A DNA stretch of 43,185 bases, taken from NCBI GenBank assembly GCA_902528415.1, contig CABZSR010000012.1:1-43185 (forward strand), read 5' to 3'. This DNA comes from an uncultured SAR116 cluster alpha proteobacterium (GTDB taxonomy: Bacteria; Pseudomonadota; Alphaproteobacteria; Puniceispirillales; Marisalimonadaceae). The stretch's first letter is position 1. Every line of letters starts with the position of its first letter. The notes below the pieces were generated by a model that had not been told where the DNA came from, did not search any database, and saw nothing but the letters and a program-made list of their open reading frames with translations. Positions 20,046-29,432 of the stretch are shown in pieces. Made by a program: the position numbers and the translations under genes.

Positions 20046-22419
20046 TTAAAACTTCTCTTTTCCCTGCTCTACCCGGTTTTGACACAACATTATTTTCTTC
20101 CATTTTTTCAATTATAGTAGCAGCTCTATTATAACCTATTTTAAAGTGTCTTTGAATAAAAGATGTGCTTGCTCTTCTTTCTCTTGCAATTAGAGTTACT
20201 GCTTGATCATATAATTCATCTTCATGTTTATTATTGGATGTTAGATTATTAAAGTTTTCATCATTTAAATTTTCTGGCTCTTCTGTAATACTTTCATCAT
20301 AATCTGGAACTGATTGATCAGAAAGAAATTTAGTAACTTTTTCAACTTCACTATCTTCAACAAATGGACCATGTACTCTAGTAACTTTACCACCACCTGC
20401 CATATATAGCATATCTCCACGTCCAAGAAGTTGTTCGGCACCTTGTTCACCTAGTATGGTTCTACTGTCAATTTTACTTGTTACTTGAAAAGATATTCTT
20501 GTTGGAAAATTGGCTTTAATTGTTCCGGTAATAACATCAACAGATGGTCTTTGGGTAGCCATTACAACGTGAATACCAGCTGCTCTTGCCATTTGGGCCA
20601 ACCTTTGAACAGCTGCTTCAATATCTTTTCCAGCTACTAACATTAAATCTGCCACTTCGTCTATGACAACTACGATAAAAGGTAACGGTGTTAGACTTAT
20701 TTGTTGATCTTCAAAAATTGGCTGACCAGTATCAGGATCAAAGCCAACCTGAATATTTTTTGAGAGTATCTCTCCTTTTTTTCTTGCTTCAATCAGTCTT
20801 TCATTATAACTATCGATATTTCTTACACCTAGTTTACTCATGGACATATATCTAGTTTCCATTTCTCTGACAGCCCATTTCAATGCAACAATTGCTTTTT
20901 TTGGTTCAGTTACAACTGGTGTTAGTAAATGAGGTATACCATCGTAAACAGATAGTTCCAACATTTTAGGATCAATCATTATTAATCTACACGTTTCTGG
21001 TGTATGTTTAAATAAAAGTGATAAAATCATTGCGTTTATACCAACTGATTTACCAGATCCAGTAGTTCCTGCAACTAATAGATGTGGCATTTTAGCTAAG
21101 TCAACTACCACGGGATACCCTGCGATGTTTTTTCCTAAGCACACTGGTAAATTGAAACTTGAACTTTGAAATTCTTGATGTTCCAAAATATTTCTTAATA
21201 TTACTGTCTCTCGCACTTTATTAGGCAATTCTATACCAATAACGTTTTGACCCAGTACCATAGCTACTCTTACAGCTTCTACTGACATTGACCTCGCAAT
21301 ATCATCTGCTAAAGATATAACTCTTTGACTTCTTAAGCCGGGTGCGGGTTGTAAATCATACCTTGTAACCACAGGACCATATCTTACTGAGTCAATATTT
21401 CCATTTATTGAAAAATCTGACAAAACACCTTCAAGAACTTTTGCATTTAAATCCAAAGCTTCCTTACTAGGAGGTTTAATATCCTCAGTAACATTTTTTA
21501 ATAATTTTAGAGAAGGCAATATGAAGCCACTTTCTGAACTTAAAGGTAGTGTGTCTTGAAAAAAATCTTTGTTATTTGATTTACTTTTTAAACTGTCATT
21601 CTTTTCAACATTTTTTATCAGAATTGGATTTTTTCTTATTTTTGGTTTCTTTCTTGGTATAAAATTTCTATTTAAATTTAATAATTTATTTTTTAAATAA
21701 TGTAATAAATTAGGTTCGATTTCAGCTTTAATATCAACGTTTTCGTTATTTTTTTGAATAACGAAAAATAAACTATAAAACATACTTAAAACCCAAATGA
21801 AGGGCATAACTATTGGCCTAGTTATAATTTTAATAAATTTGATTTCAGCAGTATCAAGAGATAATATCCAAATAAATAATATTATTGAAATAATGAACGA
21901 ACTAGCACCTAGTATTAATTCACTCATACTTAAATCAAAACCTAAAATCTTAGATATTTCACTTGAAAAATATAATAAAAACCATTCTGATAAGCCAGTT
22001 TGATTTATAATTGAAAAATTAAGTTTTAAACTGTTAATCAAAATATTTTCTATATAAGTACCACCTAGGGAACTTAAAAAAATCATTATAAAAATCATTA
22101 ATAATTTTGTTTTAAGATGATTTATATTTGAACTATTAAAAAATTTTAAAGACCAGATAAATAAAATTAAAGATGATAATAATCCTGGAAAAATTCCAAA
22201 CTCTTTAATTATGAAGCCTGATAACCAAGCTCCTATTTCTTTATATAAGTTAGTCGGGAGGGTCTCAGAAACAATTCCCCAACCAGTATCAAGAGGATTA
22301 AAAGTAATCAAAATTAAAACAAGTGATATTGAAGAAAATAAAAGTAAAATTGCTAAACTTTTTTTTATTATTTCAGATAAAATTGGGGTTCCAACTATTT
22401 CTTGGTCTTTTTTAACCAT
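20032..22419 (-). CDS. ftsK: DNA translocase FtsK
   Basis: A 795-residue division-linked DNA pump. Four hydrophobic segments fill residues 15-220, followed by a charged linker (to about 300), the alpha/beta motor with Walker A GTTGSGKSVG near residue 450 and Walker B VVVIDEVADLM near 585, then MATQRPSVDVITGTIKANFPTRISF. The C-terminal gamma winged helix (QAVTLIARERRASTSFIQRHFKIGYNRAA) recognises KOPS sequences and activates XerCD. Size is typical for a short-linker FtsK. Its start overlaps the end of the upstream aminotransferase by one base and its end overlaps lolA. Confidence 0.98.
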   Translation of the reverse strand: MVKKDQEIVGTPILSEIIKKSLAILLLFSSISLVLILITFNPLDTGWGIVSETLPTNLYKEIGAWLSGFIIKEFGIFPGLLSSLILFIWSLKFFNSSNINHLKTKLLMIFIMIFLSSLGGTYIENILINSLKLNFSIINQTGLSEWFLLYFSSEISKILGFDLSMSELILGASSFIISIILFIWILSLDTAEIKFIKIITRPIVMPFIWVLSMFYSLFFVIQKNNENVDIKAEIEPNLLHYLKNKLLNLNRNFIPRKKPKIRKNPILIKNVEKNDSLKSKSNNKDFFQDTLPLSSESGFILPSLKLLKNVTEDIKPPSKEALDLNAKVLEGVLSDFSINGNIDSVRYGPVVTRYDLQPAPGLRSQRVISLADDIARSMSVEAVRVAMVLGQNVIGIELPNKVRETVILRNILEHQEFQSSSFNLPVCLGKNIAGYPVVVDLAKMPHLLVAGTTGSGKSVGINAMILSLLFKHTPETCRLIMIDPKMLELSVYDGIPHLLTPVVTEPKKAIVALKWAVREMETRYMSMSKLGVRNIDSYNERLIEARKKGEILSKNIQVGFDPDTGQPIFEDQQISLTPLPFIVVVIDEVADLMLVAGKDIEAAVQRLAQMARAAGIHVVMATQRPSVDVITGTIKANFPTRISFQVTSKIDSRTILGEQGAEQLLGRGDMLYMAGGGKVTRVHGPFVEDSEVEKVTKFLSDQSVPDYDESITEEPENLNDENFNNLTSNNKHEDELYDQAVTLIARERRASTSFIQRHFKIGYNRAATIIEKMEENNVVSKPGRAGKREVLIEDN

Positions 22420-23624
22420 TAAGAAATTTCCGATTGTAAAAATAATTGAATTCTTTTCATTGCTTCCTCAATTACCTCTTTATTATCAACTAAAGAAATT
22501 CTTAAAAAACCTTTACCAGGATTAAATCCTTGAACCTTTATCCCCATAAAACTTCCTGGCATTACTCTCAATGAAAATTTATTCCATAAAATTTTTGCTG
22601 CCTGCTGATCATCTCTCACTTTTAACCATAAGAAAAAACCTGCATCTGGTAACTTAAAATCTTTGTAAAAAGGTTTTAAGTATTTCTCAACAATAGAAAA
22701 ATTTTTATCGTAATGTATACATGCTTTTGTATGGTGTTCTTCGTCCGCATACAAAGATGCCGCTACTTTTTGTATTGGTATTGGAACTGGTGATGCACCA
22801 TTAGATACTAACAACTTATAACTTTCTATTATGTTTTTGTCACCTGCTATAAAACCTGCTCTCATTCCACTAGCATTACTTCTCTTCGAAAGAGAATTAA
22901 AAATTATTAATTTGTCTAATCCCTTTCCTAAACTTGCAGCAGCTTCCAATGCACCGGGTGGTTTAGGTCTGTTCATCCTAAATATATCGCAATAACATTC
23001 ATCAACAGCTAAAATAAAGTTATATTTTCTTGCTAATAATATTGCTTCTTTTAAATAATCAAGACTTGCTACACTTCCATGTGGATTAGATGGTGAGCAA
23101 ATATACATTATCACCGACGAATTTAGTATTTTTTCAGAAATGTTAGATATATTAGGAATATAGTTGTTATCTGGCAATGCATTTAACCAATATATATCAG
23201 ACCCACTTGAAATGCTGCCAGCTCTCCATGCATGGTAAAAAGGATTGGTTACAAGGGCGGTTGTTTTTTCACCTTTCAAATTTTTTGCTAACAAACCAAC
23301 TAAGTGTAATGGCTCTCTAGTACCTGGAACAGGTAAAATATTATTATCTAGTGTTAAAAGATTTTTAGCATTTGGGTATCTTCGTTCTATATATTTTGTT
23401 ATACTATTGCCAAGACTTGGTATAGCAATACTTGGAGGATATTTACCCCAGTCATTAAAATTATCTTCTAAAATATTTTTTGCAAAATTTGGAATATTTA
23501 ATGTAGGCTCACCCAATGACATTTTTAAAATTGGATATTCAGGATTTGGTGATATGTTTTCCAAGAGAGATGTTAACTTACCGAACATCCAATCTTTAAG
23601 TATATTATAATCAGGATTAACCAT
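22419..23624 (-). CDS. dapC: PLP aminotransferase, probably succinyldiaminopimelate transaminase (DapC-like)
   Basis: A 401-residue fold-type I aminotransferase. The PLP lysine is in IIFNSLSKRSNASGMRAGFIAGD, and the substrate/PLP loops are VTNPFYHAWRAG, ICSPSNPHGSVAS and AVDECYCDIFR. The SLSKRSN-G-R-GF variant with CSPNNPTG-like CSPSNPHG is the DapC type that transaminates N-succinyl-amino-ketopimelate in diaminopimelate synthesis. Other aspartate-type aminotransferases are possible. It lies upstream of ftsK, overlapping by one base; the AT-rich gap 23625-23720 to the divergent hydroxylase should hold both promoters. Confidence 0.82.
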   Translation of the reverse strand: MVNPDYNILKDWMFGKLTSLLENISPNPEYPILKMSLGEPTLNIPNFAKNILEDNFNDWGKYPPSIAIPSLGNSITKYIERRYPNAKNLLTLDNNILPVPGTREPLHLVGLLAKNLKGEKTTALVTNPFYHAWRAGSISSGSDIYWLNALPDNNYIPNISNISEKILNSSVIMYICSPSNPHGSVASLDYLKEAILLARKYNFILAVDECYCDIFRMNRPKPPGALEAAASLGKGLDKLIIFNSLSKRSNASGMRAGFIAGDKNIIESYKLLVSNGASPVPIPIQKVAASLYADEEHHTKACIHYDKNFSIVEKYLKPFYKDFKLPDAGFFLWLKVRDDQQAAKILWNKFSLRVMPGSFMGIKVQGFNPGKGFLRISLVDNKEVIEEAMKRIQLFLQSEIS

Positions 23625-23720
23625 TTAAGACCTTCAATATATTTATAATATTTATTTATTTTTTATATTATAATATTAAATATTAAAACTAAAACATGAT
23701 AATTAAATTTGGAAAAGAGC

Positions 23721-24935
23721 ATGAAATCAGCAGAAATTACTAAAAATTCATCACAAGAATTTTTTCATAAAATTTGTGTTGTAGGTGGAGGTTTAACTGG
23801 AGCTATTATGAGCTTACTACTTAAAAACTCTAATTTGTTTAAATCACATGAAATTGGATGGATTAAACCTAAAATTGTAGCACCTGATGATCTACGAACT
23901 ACTTTTTATAACAAAAACAGTTTAGAATTGCTTGAAAGTTTAGGTTTATTAAAAAATCTTAGTAAAAAAGATTATACATTTATAAATAAAATTCAGGTTT
24001 TTGGAATGAATAACTCTTCTCCTTTAGAGTGGGATTATTCCGGTTCAAAATTAAATTTTGGAGCCGTTATTAAAAACAATATAATCTTAAAATCTGCTAC
24101 TGAACAATTAAATGATATAAAACAATACGAGAGTTTAGTCACTAACACTCACCATGACGACTTTGAAAGAACTCTTTATTTAAGTGATAAAGTTCTTATA
24201 AAAACTCACATGGTTTTAGCGGCAGATGGTAAAAATTCTAACCTAAGAAAATTATTATCTATCAAAACAATGAAAAAAAAAGTTAATCACATAGCTGTTT
24301 CCGGATTTTTGCAACAGTCAAAAAATCATAACTCTACTGCTATACAAGCTTTTACAAATCTAGGTCCAATAGGTCTTTTACCTTTCCAAGACAAGAATAT
24401 TGTTAATTTTGTTCAAAGTATTGAAGAAAATAAATATAAACAAATTCTATCAAAGACTAGGCCTGAAAATTATATATGTGATCATTTAAATAGTTTTTTT
24501 TCTAACGTTGATCTCAAATTTCAACCTTTACAAAAAGTAAATCAATTTAAACATAAATTATCTAGTTGGAAACTAGATTTAAACTTTATAGTCAATCCAA
24601 CTGCCTATAGGACAATATTAATTGGTGATGCTGCACATTCTATACATCCTCTCGCAGGACAAGGACTCAACTTAGCTTTAAGAGATTGTACTTCTGTAAT
24701 AAAATCATTAAAAACTAATTTAAAGTTTGGGCAAGATTTAGGAGACTATTCTATTTTAAGTTTTTATAAAAATGATAGGTTACCTAAAACTATGGCAATG
24801 ACTGCAGTAACAGATTTTCTTTTTTATGGATTTACATCAAATTCAAACAAAACAAAGTCATTTTTGACAAAGGGCATGGAGACATTAAATAAAAGTAATC
24901 TAAAAAACATATTTAGAGATATTGCTTCCGCCTAA
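23721..24935 (+). CDS. UbiH/UbiF/UbiL-family FAD-dependent ubiquinone hydroxylase
   Basis: A 404-residue flavoprotein monooxygenase expected to hydroxylate the ubiquinone ring. It shows the FAD fold VVGGGLTGAIMSLLL, the DG motif MVLAADGKNSNLRKLL and the C-terminal GDAAHSIHPLAGQGLNLALRD, the family hallmark. Which ring position it hydroxylates cannot be decided here. The ATG at 23721, after GGAAAAGAG, is preferred over a TTG at 23709. It is divergent from the dapC-like gene and convergent with the broken DUF971 gene, whose end is the next base. Confidence 0.9.
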   Translation: MKSAEITKNSSQEFFHKICVVGGGLTGAIMSLLLKNSNLFKSHEIGWIKPKIVAPDDLRTTFYNKNSLELLESLGLLKNLSKKDYTFINKIQVFGMNNSSPLEWDYSGSKLNFGAVIKNNIILKSATEQLNDIKQYESLVTNTHHDDFERTLYLSDKVLIKTHMVLAADGKNSNLRKLLSIKTMKKKVNHIAVSGFLQQSKNHNSTAIQAFTNLGPIGLLPFQDKNIVNFVQSIEENKYKQILSKTRPENYICDHLNSFFSNVDLKFQPLQKVNQFKHKLSSWKLDLNFIVNPTAYRTILIGDAAHSIHPLAGQGLNLALRDCTSVIKSLKTNLKFGQDLGDYSILSFYKNDRLPKTMAMTAVTDFLFYGFTSNSNKTKSFLTKGMETLNKSNLKNIFRDIASA

Positions 24936-25262
24936 TTATAAAGAATTATAATAATCCGTTATATATTTTTTTTGATTTTTCCCAAAATCATATAATAAAT
25001 CCTAACTAAAAATGCCCGAGCTGTGGTCATCAGAAAAAATTATCCTTATTGCATAATCTCCAACTTCTTCAATTTTATTTATTAATACATTTTTTTTATT
25101 TTTTACAATTATTTTAGGACCTCCATGACCTTGAACATCTGCAGAAGGACATTCTACTCTAAGTAATTAAGCAGAAATTTTAAACTCAGATTTGTCATCG
25201 AATGATATATTTAAACTTTTTCCGTTATCCAATTTTTCAATTGAAACCGGCCAAACTTCCAT
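24936..25262 (-). pseudogene. DUF971-family gene with two in-frame stops
   Basis: From ATG 25262, with AAAGGAAA upstream, the frame reads MEVWPVSIEKLDNGKSLNIS to residue 31, then TAA at 25167-25169. It continues in the same frame as LLRVECPSADVQGHG ... VGDYAIRIIFSDDHSSGIFS, then TAG at 25002-25004, then DLLYDFGKN and a final stop at 24936. The spanning 106-codon sequence matches the DUF971 (gamma-butyrobetaine hydroxylase N-like) domain. The family has Glu and Trp where the two stops lie, each one base change away (GAA to TAA, TGG to TAG). There is no frameshift. It looks like a recent pseudogene, unless there are sequencing errors or readthrough. Confidence 0.8.
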
Positions 25263-25367
25263 ATTAGATTTCCTTTTTCAAAAAAATATTTCTGGTTCTA
25301 ATAAAATTATATAATTAGAAATTAGATGTTAATTCATTTTTAATGGTCACAGCTGAAAGCCTTAACT

Positions 25368-26012
25368 TTAATGTTTAACCACTTTTGCAATATTTTCTTC
25401 ACTGGCATAACTTTCTATAATTGATTTTAATAAATTACCTCTCTTAGATATTGATATTGTTTCCAGCAACAATTGTTTTTCTTCAAATGCAAGTGGACAA
25501 ATCATTGTTATTTGATCAACAAAGTTATAGTCATTACATTTGTCAATTACTTCAAAGTTAACTTTAATATTTTTAATCTTAAAATATTCTTTCAAAGATA
25601 CTTTTAGATTTGTAAATTTTTCCTTTATGTCTTTCTTTTGTAAGTCTTCCCTATATTTATCCCATTTAACTTGGGCTTCTTTAAAATTTTTTCTGTTAGT
25701 TTTTTCAGATATTAACTCAAATCTACTTAGACCTTTTAAGGTTATTAAATACCTTCTATCTGAGGTTTCTTCAAACTTTACAATTTTGCCTGCACAACCA
25801 ACATCACAAAAATTGTTATGATTTGAATTGTTCGGTTGTATCATTCCAACTAATCTACTTTTTGAAGAAATAGCTTTGTTTATCATTTCTAAATAACGCG
25901 GTTCAAAAATATTTAATGGAAGATATGTATCTGGAAACATTACCACACCTTTAAGAGGAAATATTGGTATAATCTCTGGAAAATTATTGTTAGAATTGTT
26001 ATTCATATTCAT
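25368..26012 (-). CDS. LON substrate-binding-domain protein
   Basis: A 214-residue protein matching only the N-terminal (substrate-binding) domain of Lon protease: IPIFPLKGVVMFPDTYLPLNIFEPRYLEMI, then GCAGKIVKFEETSDRRYLITLKGLSRF. No ATPase or protease domain follows, so it is not Lon itself. The function of these stand-alone LON proteins is not well defined. It lies 19 bases downstream of the thioredoxin gene, a pairing usual in alphaproteobacteria. Confidence 0.9.
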   Translation of the reverse strand: MNMNNNSNNNFPEIIPIFPLKGVVMFPDTYLPLNIFEPRYLEMINKAISSKSRLVGMIQPNNSNHNNFCDVGCAGKIVKFEETSDRRYLITLKGLSRFELISEKTNRKNFKEAQVKWDKYREDLQKKDIKEKFTNLKVSLKEYFKIKNIKVNFEVIDKCNDYNFVDQITMICPLAFEEKQLLLETISISKRGNLLKSIIESYASEENIAKVVKH

Positions 26013-26031
26013 TTAATACCTATACTTACTT

Positions 26032-26940
26032 TTATGAAAATAATAAAGTAGCAAGTTTTCTTCTTGCGTTAATTGTTTCTTCAGCCTCAAAACCTGCTGA
26101 TTTAAAAAATTCTAATAATTGTTTTCTGGCTGCTTGATCTTTCCATTCTCTATTTATTTTAATTGATTTTAATAGCATTTCAAAAGAAGCTTCTATTTCA
26201 TTGTTACCAAACAATGCTATAGACATATCTAATAAATAATCTAAATTCTCTGGATCTTTTTTCAAATGTTCTTTTAATGCTTCAATATTTTCTCTCGCTT
26301 TAAATGCCTTTTCAGTAGCATCTAGTGTAGATAAAGCATTTAAAACAGGTTTAGAATTTCTTATTTCAACAGATAATGCATCAATTATTTCTTTTACTTC
26401 GTTGAACTTGTTAAGTCCTATCATTGATCTAATAAGAGTTCCAAAACCTATTTGGTTTTCAGGATCTATTTGTAATATTTTTTGTGAAATTTCAGACGCC
26501 ACAGCCCAATTCCTTTCTTCAATTTTTTGTTGAGAACTTGAGAGCAAGGCTTCAACTTCTTCACCAGGTCCTGATAAATTTGCTGATTTTTTAACAAACT
26601 CTAATATTTCACTATTACTTTTAACACCTTGGAACCCATCTGCTACTTTGCCTTCAAAAAATGTGTAAACTGTAGGTATTGATTGAATTCTTAATTGAGC
26701 AGCAATATCTTGATTTTGATCTATATCAATTTTAGCTAAGGTAATTTTTCCCCTTTGATCTTTTACAGCATTTTCTAATATTGGAGTCAGCTGTTTACAT
26801 GGCTCACACCAAGGAGCCCAAAAATCGACAATTATTGGTTTTTCCTTTGAAGCTTCAATTACTTCTGTCATAAATGTGTCGGCATTAACATCAATAATAT
26901 TTGTTTTTGAGATCATGCTGTCATTGTCAATATTATTCAT
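26032..26940 (-). CDS. Thioredoxin-TPR protein (CnoX/YbbN-like)
   Basis: The 302-residue protein begins with a thioredoxin domain (IIVDFWAPWCEPCKQL, redox cysteines C45 and C48, then RIQSIPTVYTFFEG) and continues with helical repeats from about residue 130 (IEERNWAVASEISQKILQIDPEN, EALKEHLKKDPENLDYLLDMSIALF). This is the YbbN/CnoX architecture, a redox-linked holdase that hands substrates to GroEL and DnaK. The active site is CEPC rather than CGPC. It is followed by the LON-domain gene on the same strand; the 158-base AT-rich gap to the divergent oxidoreductase should contain its promoter. Confidence 0.93.
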   Translation of the reverse strand: MNNIDNDSMISKTNIIDVNADTFMTEVIEASKEKPIIVDFWAPWCEPCKQLTPILENAVKDQRGKITLAKIDIDQNQDIAAQLRIQSIPTVYTFFEGKVADGFQGVKSNSEILEFVKKSANLSGPGEEVEALLSSSQQKIEERNWAVASEISQKILQIDPENQIGFGTLIRSMIGLNKFNEVKEIIDALSVEIRNSKPVLNALSTLDATEKAFKARENIEALKEHLKKDPENLDYLLDMSIALFGNNEIEASFEMLLKSIKINREWKDQAARKQLLEFFKSAGFEAEETINARRKLATLLFS

Positions 26941-27098
26941 TATTTAAACGCTCTCCTTATTATAAAATATTTACATTGTTGTACTTGAATGTTTATTCAA
27001 CAATATATTACAAAATACTACAATTGACCAATCTTGAAAGTCTGTATATTTAAAATGTTATCGTTATATTTAAATCATTATAAAATTGATACTTTGAA

Positions 27099-28058
27099 AT
27101 GACCAAAAAATTGAATATTGCTCTAATCGGGTGTGGTGCCTGGGGGAAAAATATAGCCAGAAACTTGCATCAAATTGGAGCATTAGCTTGCATATATGAT
27201 TCAAACCAAAGTTTATCAAAAAAACTTAATCATGATTTTAAATTACATGACTATACAATTAATGATATTTTTAAAAATGAAAATATACAAGCTTTGGTAA
27301 TAGCGTCATCAGCTAAAACGCATAGAGATATAGCCAAAGAGGCTCTAAAAAATAATAAAGACGTTTTGATAGAAAAACCATTTTGCTTATCTTTAAATGA
27401 CGCTATTACTCTCTCAAGATTAGCCATAAAAAAAAATAAAGTTTTAATGGCTGGACATCTATTAAATTATCATAATGCTTTTATCAAAATGCGGGATCTT
27501 ATTAGAGAAGGTAAAATAGGAGAAACCAAAAATATCCGTGCTCAACGGTTAGCCTTAGGCGCCATACGTTCTCATGAGTCTGTTATACATGACTTAGCTG
27601 TACATGATGTCTCTATGATACTTGCTATAATGCAAGAATTGCCTGTGAATATAAATGCTCATTCAATACATCATAATACCAACATTGGACCAGATGCAGT
27701 AAGTGTTAAACTCACTTTCAAAACAGGTGCTACAGCTTTAATAAGTTGCGATTGGATGTGTCCTTATAAAGAACACAAGTTTTCAGTTATTGGTTCTAAA
27801 GGATCTTTAGTATTTGATGATACACAAGATTGGTCAAAAAAACTTTATTATAATCCGTCAACTATTAACTCCGATAATTCTATTAATTTACTACCCATTG
27901 AAAAAATTAGCCTTACAGAAAATGAACCTCTTAGGAATGAGTTAGAAGAATTTATTAACTGTATACAATCAAGAAAAAAACCTTTAACAGATCATCTAGA
28001 AGCAGTTAATGTACAAAATGTAATGCAAATAATAGAAGAAAAATTACAAAGAAATTAG
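27099..28058 (+). CDS. Gfo/Idh/MocA-family NAD(P) oxidoreductase (WbpB-like)
   Basis: A 319-residue dehydrogenase with the Rossmann start IALIGCGAWGKNIARNLHQIG, the EKPFCLS motif with the conserved lysine near residue 92, and HDLAVHDVSMIL in the second domain. Proteins of this kind often oxidise UDP-sugars at C3 before transamination, as WbpB does. It is followed after 6 bases by a DegT-type aminotransferase, which supports a role in a modified amino sugar for surface polysaccharide. The exact substrate is not evident. Confidence 0.85.
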   Translation: MTKKLNIALIGCGAWGKNIARNLHQIGALACIYDSNQSLSKKLNHDFKLHDYTINDIFKNENIQALVIASSAKTHRDIAKEALKNNKDVLIEKPFCLSLNDAITLSRLAIKKNKVLMAGHLLNYHNAFIKMRDLIREGKIGETKNIRAQRLALGAIRSHESVIHDLAVHDVSMILAIMQELPVNINAHSIHHNTNIGPDAVSVKLTFKTGATALISCDWMCPYKEHKFSVIGSKGSLVFDDTQDWSKKLYYNPSTINSDNSINLLPIEKISLTENEPLRNELEEFINCIQSRKKPLTDHLEAVNVQNVMQIIEEKLQRN

Positions 28059-28064
28059 TTCCCC

Positions 28065-29204
28065 ATGATTCCATTCATTGATTTAAAAGCTCAACAAAAC
28101 CTTATTCGCAACAAAATTGAAGAGCGTATAAAAGCAGTTTTGGATCATGGACAATATATTTTAGGACCAGAAGTAAAGGAACTTGAAAAAAAGCTTAGTA
28201 TTTACACTGGTGCGAAATATGTATTATGTTGTTCGAGCGGCACAGATGCGTTATTACTAGCTCTTTTAGGACTAAAACTCAAAGCAGGTGAGGGCGTCAT
28301 AGTACCTGCGTTTTCATTTGCATCATCTGCAGAAGTTATGCCTCTGCTAGGTGCCATTCCAATCTTTATAGATATAGAAAATGAAACGTTTAATTTAGAT
28401 CCAAGTAAGCTAGCTGATGCTTTAAAAACAGCCACAGAAATGGGAATTAAAGTAAAAGGTATAATGTCTGTTGGGTTATTTGGTCAACCTGCTGATATGA
28501 AGCCAATTAATAAATTTGCTAAAAATAATAATTTATGGGTTCTTGATGATGCAGCCCAGTCATTTGGAGGAAAATATTATGGGAATAATGTTGGAAACCT
28601 TTGTGAAGTATCTGCAACTTCATTTTTCCCAGCAAAACCGCTGGGATGTTATGGTGATGGAGGAGCAATTTTTACAAATGATCCTGAAATATATGAAATA
28701 GCCAACTCTTCTCACGTTCATGGAATGGGGAAAAATAGATATGAATATGATAGAATTGGGATGAATGCTCGCATATCAACTATTCAAGCTGCAATATTAT
28801 TAGAAAAACTTGAAATTTTTCCATCAGAGTTAAGAAAAAGACAGGACATTGCCAATAATTATAATAAACATCTTAATGATTTGAAGCTTAATATAAAATT
28901 ACCTTTAATTAAAAATGAATGTGTAAGTAGTTGGGCCCAATATACTATAATATTACCTGAAAACATTGATAGATCTAAGTTTCAAGAAGAGTTGAAATCT
29001 AACGATATTCCGACCGCAGTATATTATCCCATTCCACTTAATGAACACGAACCTTACAAGAACTTCCCAATATCTAAAAGTGGACTAGCAAATACAAATT
29101 ACCTAGCACAAAACGTTTTATCATTACCTATGCATCCATATTTAACCGAGGATGACATTATCAATATTTCAAAAAATATTCATAAAGCTTTTAAAAATAA
29201 TTAA
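28065..29204 (+). CDS. DegT/DnrJ/EryC1 (WbpE-like) sugar aminotransferase
   Basis: A 379-residue PLP aminotransferase that acts on keto-sugars. It starts MIPFIDLKAQQNLIRNKIEE and has VLCCSSGTDALLLALLGL, VLDDAAQSFGG and the PLP-lysine segment ATSFFPAKPLGCYGDGGAIF, all family hallmarks. With the preceding oxidoreductase it would convert a UDP-3-keto-sugar to a 3-amino sugar (inference). It is the last chromosomal protein gene before tRNA-Gly and the integrated element. Confidence 0.9.
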   Translation: MIPFIDLKAQQNLIRNKIEERIKAVLDHGQYILGPEVKELEKKLSIYTGAKYVLCCSSGTDALLLALLGLKLKAGEGVIVPAFSFASSAEVMPLLGAIPIFIDIENETFNLDPSKLADALKTATEMGIKVKGIMSVGLFGQPADMKPINKFAKNNNLWVLDDAAQSFGGKYYGNNVGNLCEVSATSFFPAKPLGCYGDGGAIFTNDPEIYEIANSSHVHGMGKNRYEYDRIGMNARISTIQAAILLEKLEIFPSELRKRQDIANNYNKHLNDLKLNIKLPLIKNECVSSWAQYTIILPENIDRSKFQEELKSNDIPTAVYYPIPLNEHEPYKNFPISKSGLANTNYLAQNVLSLPMHPYLTEDDIINISKNIHKAFKNN

Positions 29205-29268
29205 GAATAATTAATTTTTGATTTTTCTTGATACTATGAATTAGAATGTTATATTCCATCTAAATTAA

Positions 29269-29343
29269 GCGGGCGTAGCTCAGTGGTAGAGCATCTCGTT
29301 GCCAACGAGAATGTCGAGAGTTCGAATCTCTTCGCCCGCTCCA
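29269..29343 (+). tRNA. tRNA-Gly (anticodon GCC), integration target
   Basis: The cloverleaf is complete: acceptor GCGGGCG pairs with CGCCCGC, the anticodon stem TCTCGTT/AACGAGA carries anticodon GCC, the T arm has GAGAGTTCGAATCTC, and the 3' CCA is encoded at 29341-29343. The 69 bases from 29275 onward recur exactly at 41777-41845. The gene stays functional because the element enters at its 3' side. A small hairpin TCGCC-TTC-GGCGA follows at 29345-29357, without a clear T-run. Confidence 0.97.
29275..29343 (+). repeat. attL: left direct repeat of the integrated element
   Basis: These 69 bases (from GTAGCTCAGTGG to CGCTCCA) are identical to 41777-41845. Sequences outside the repeat differ at both ends, as expected for attachment-site duplication by a tyrosine integrase acting on a tRNA gene. 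The crossover point inside the 69 bases cannot be told from this copy pair; related systems usually use the anticodon or T loop. Confidence 0.93.
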
Positions 29344-29410
29344 TTCGCCTTCGGCGAGATGCCAAGTTTTCCTTAAATATTCAACCTTTTAGAAGTGTTA
29401 ACTTTTGATG

Positions 29411-29432
29411 GGTAGACAAAATGGTAGACAAG
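29411..29432 (+). repeat. Left pair of GGTAGACAA repeats (possible integrase arm sites)
   Basis: GGTAGACAAA (29411-29420) and GGTAGACAAG (29423-29432) are direct repeats spaced 12 bases start to start and overlap the start codon of the integrase. The same word occurs once near the right end at 41693-41702. Position, direction and occurrence at both ends suggest arm-type integrase sites, possibly also autoregulatory. This is inference. Confidence 0.5.

Noticed and set aside
25263-25367. A Trm112-like small gene, often found near LON-domain genes
   Set aside because: The gap is too short and has no cysteine-containing frame.
29345-29357. Terminator after tRNA-Gly
   Set aside because: The stem is only five base pairs with no adjacent T-run, so it is too weak to call.
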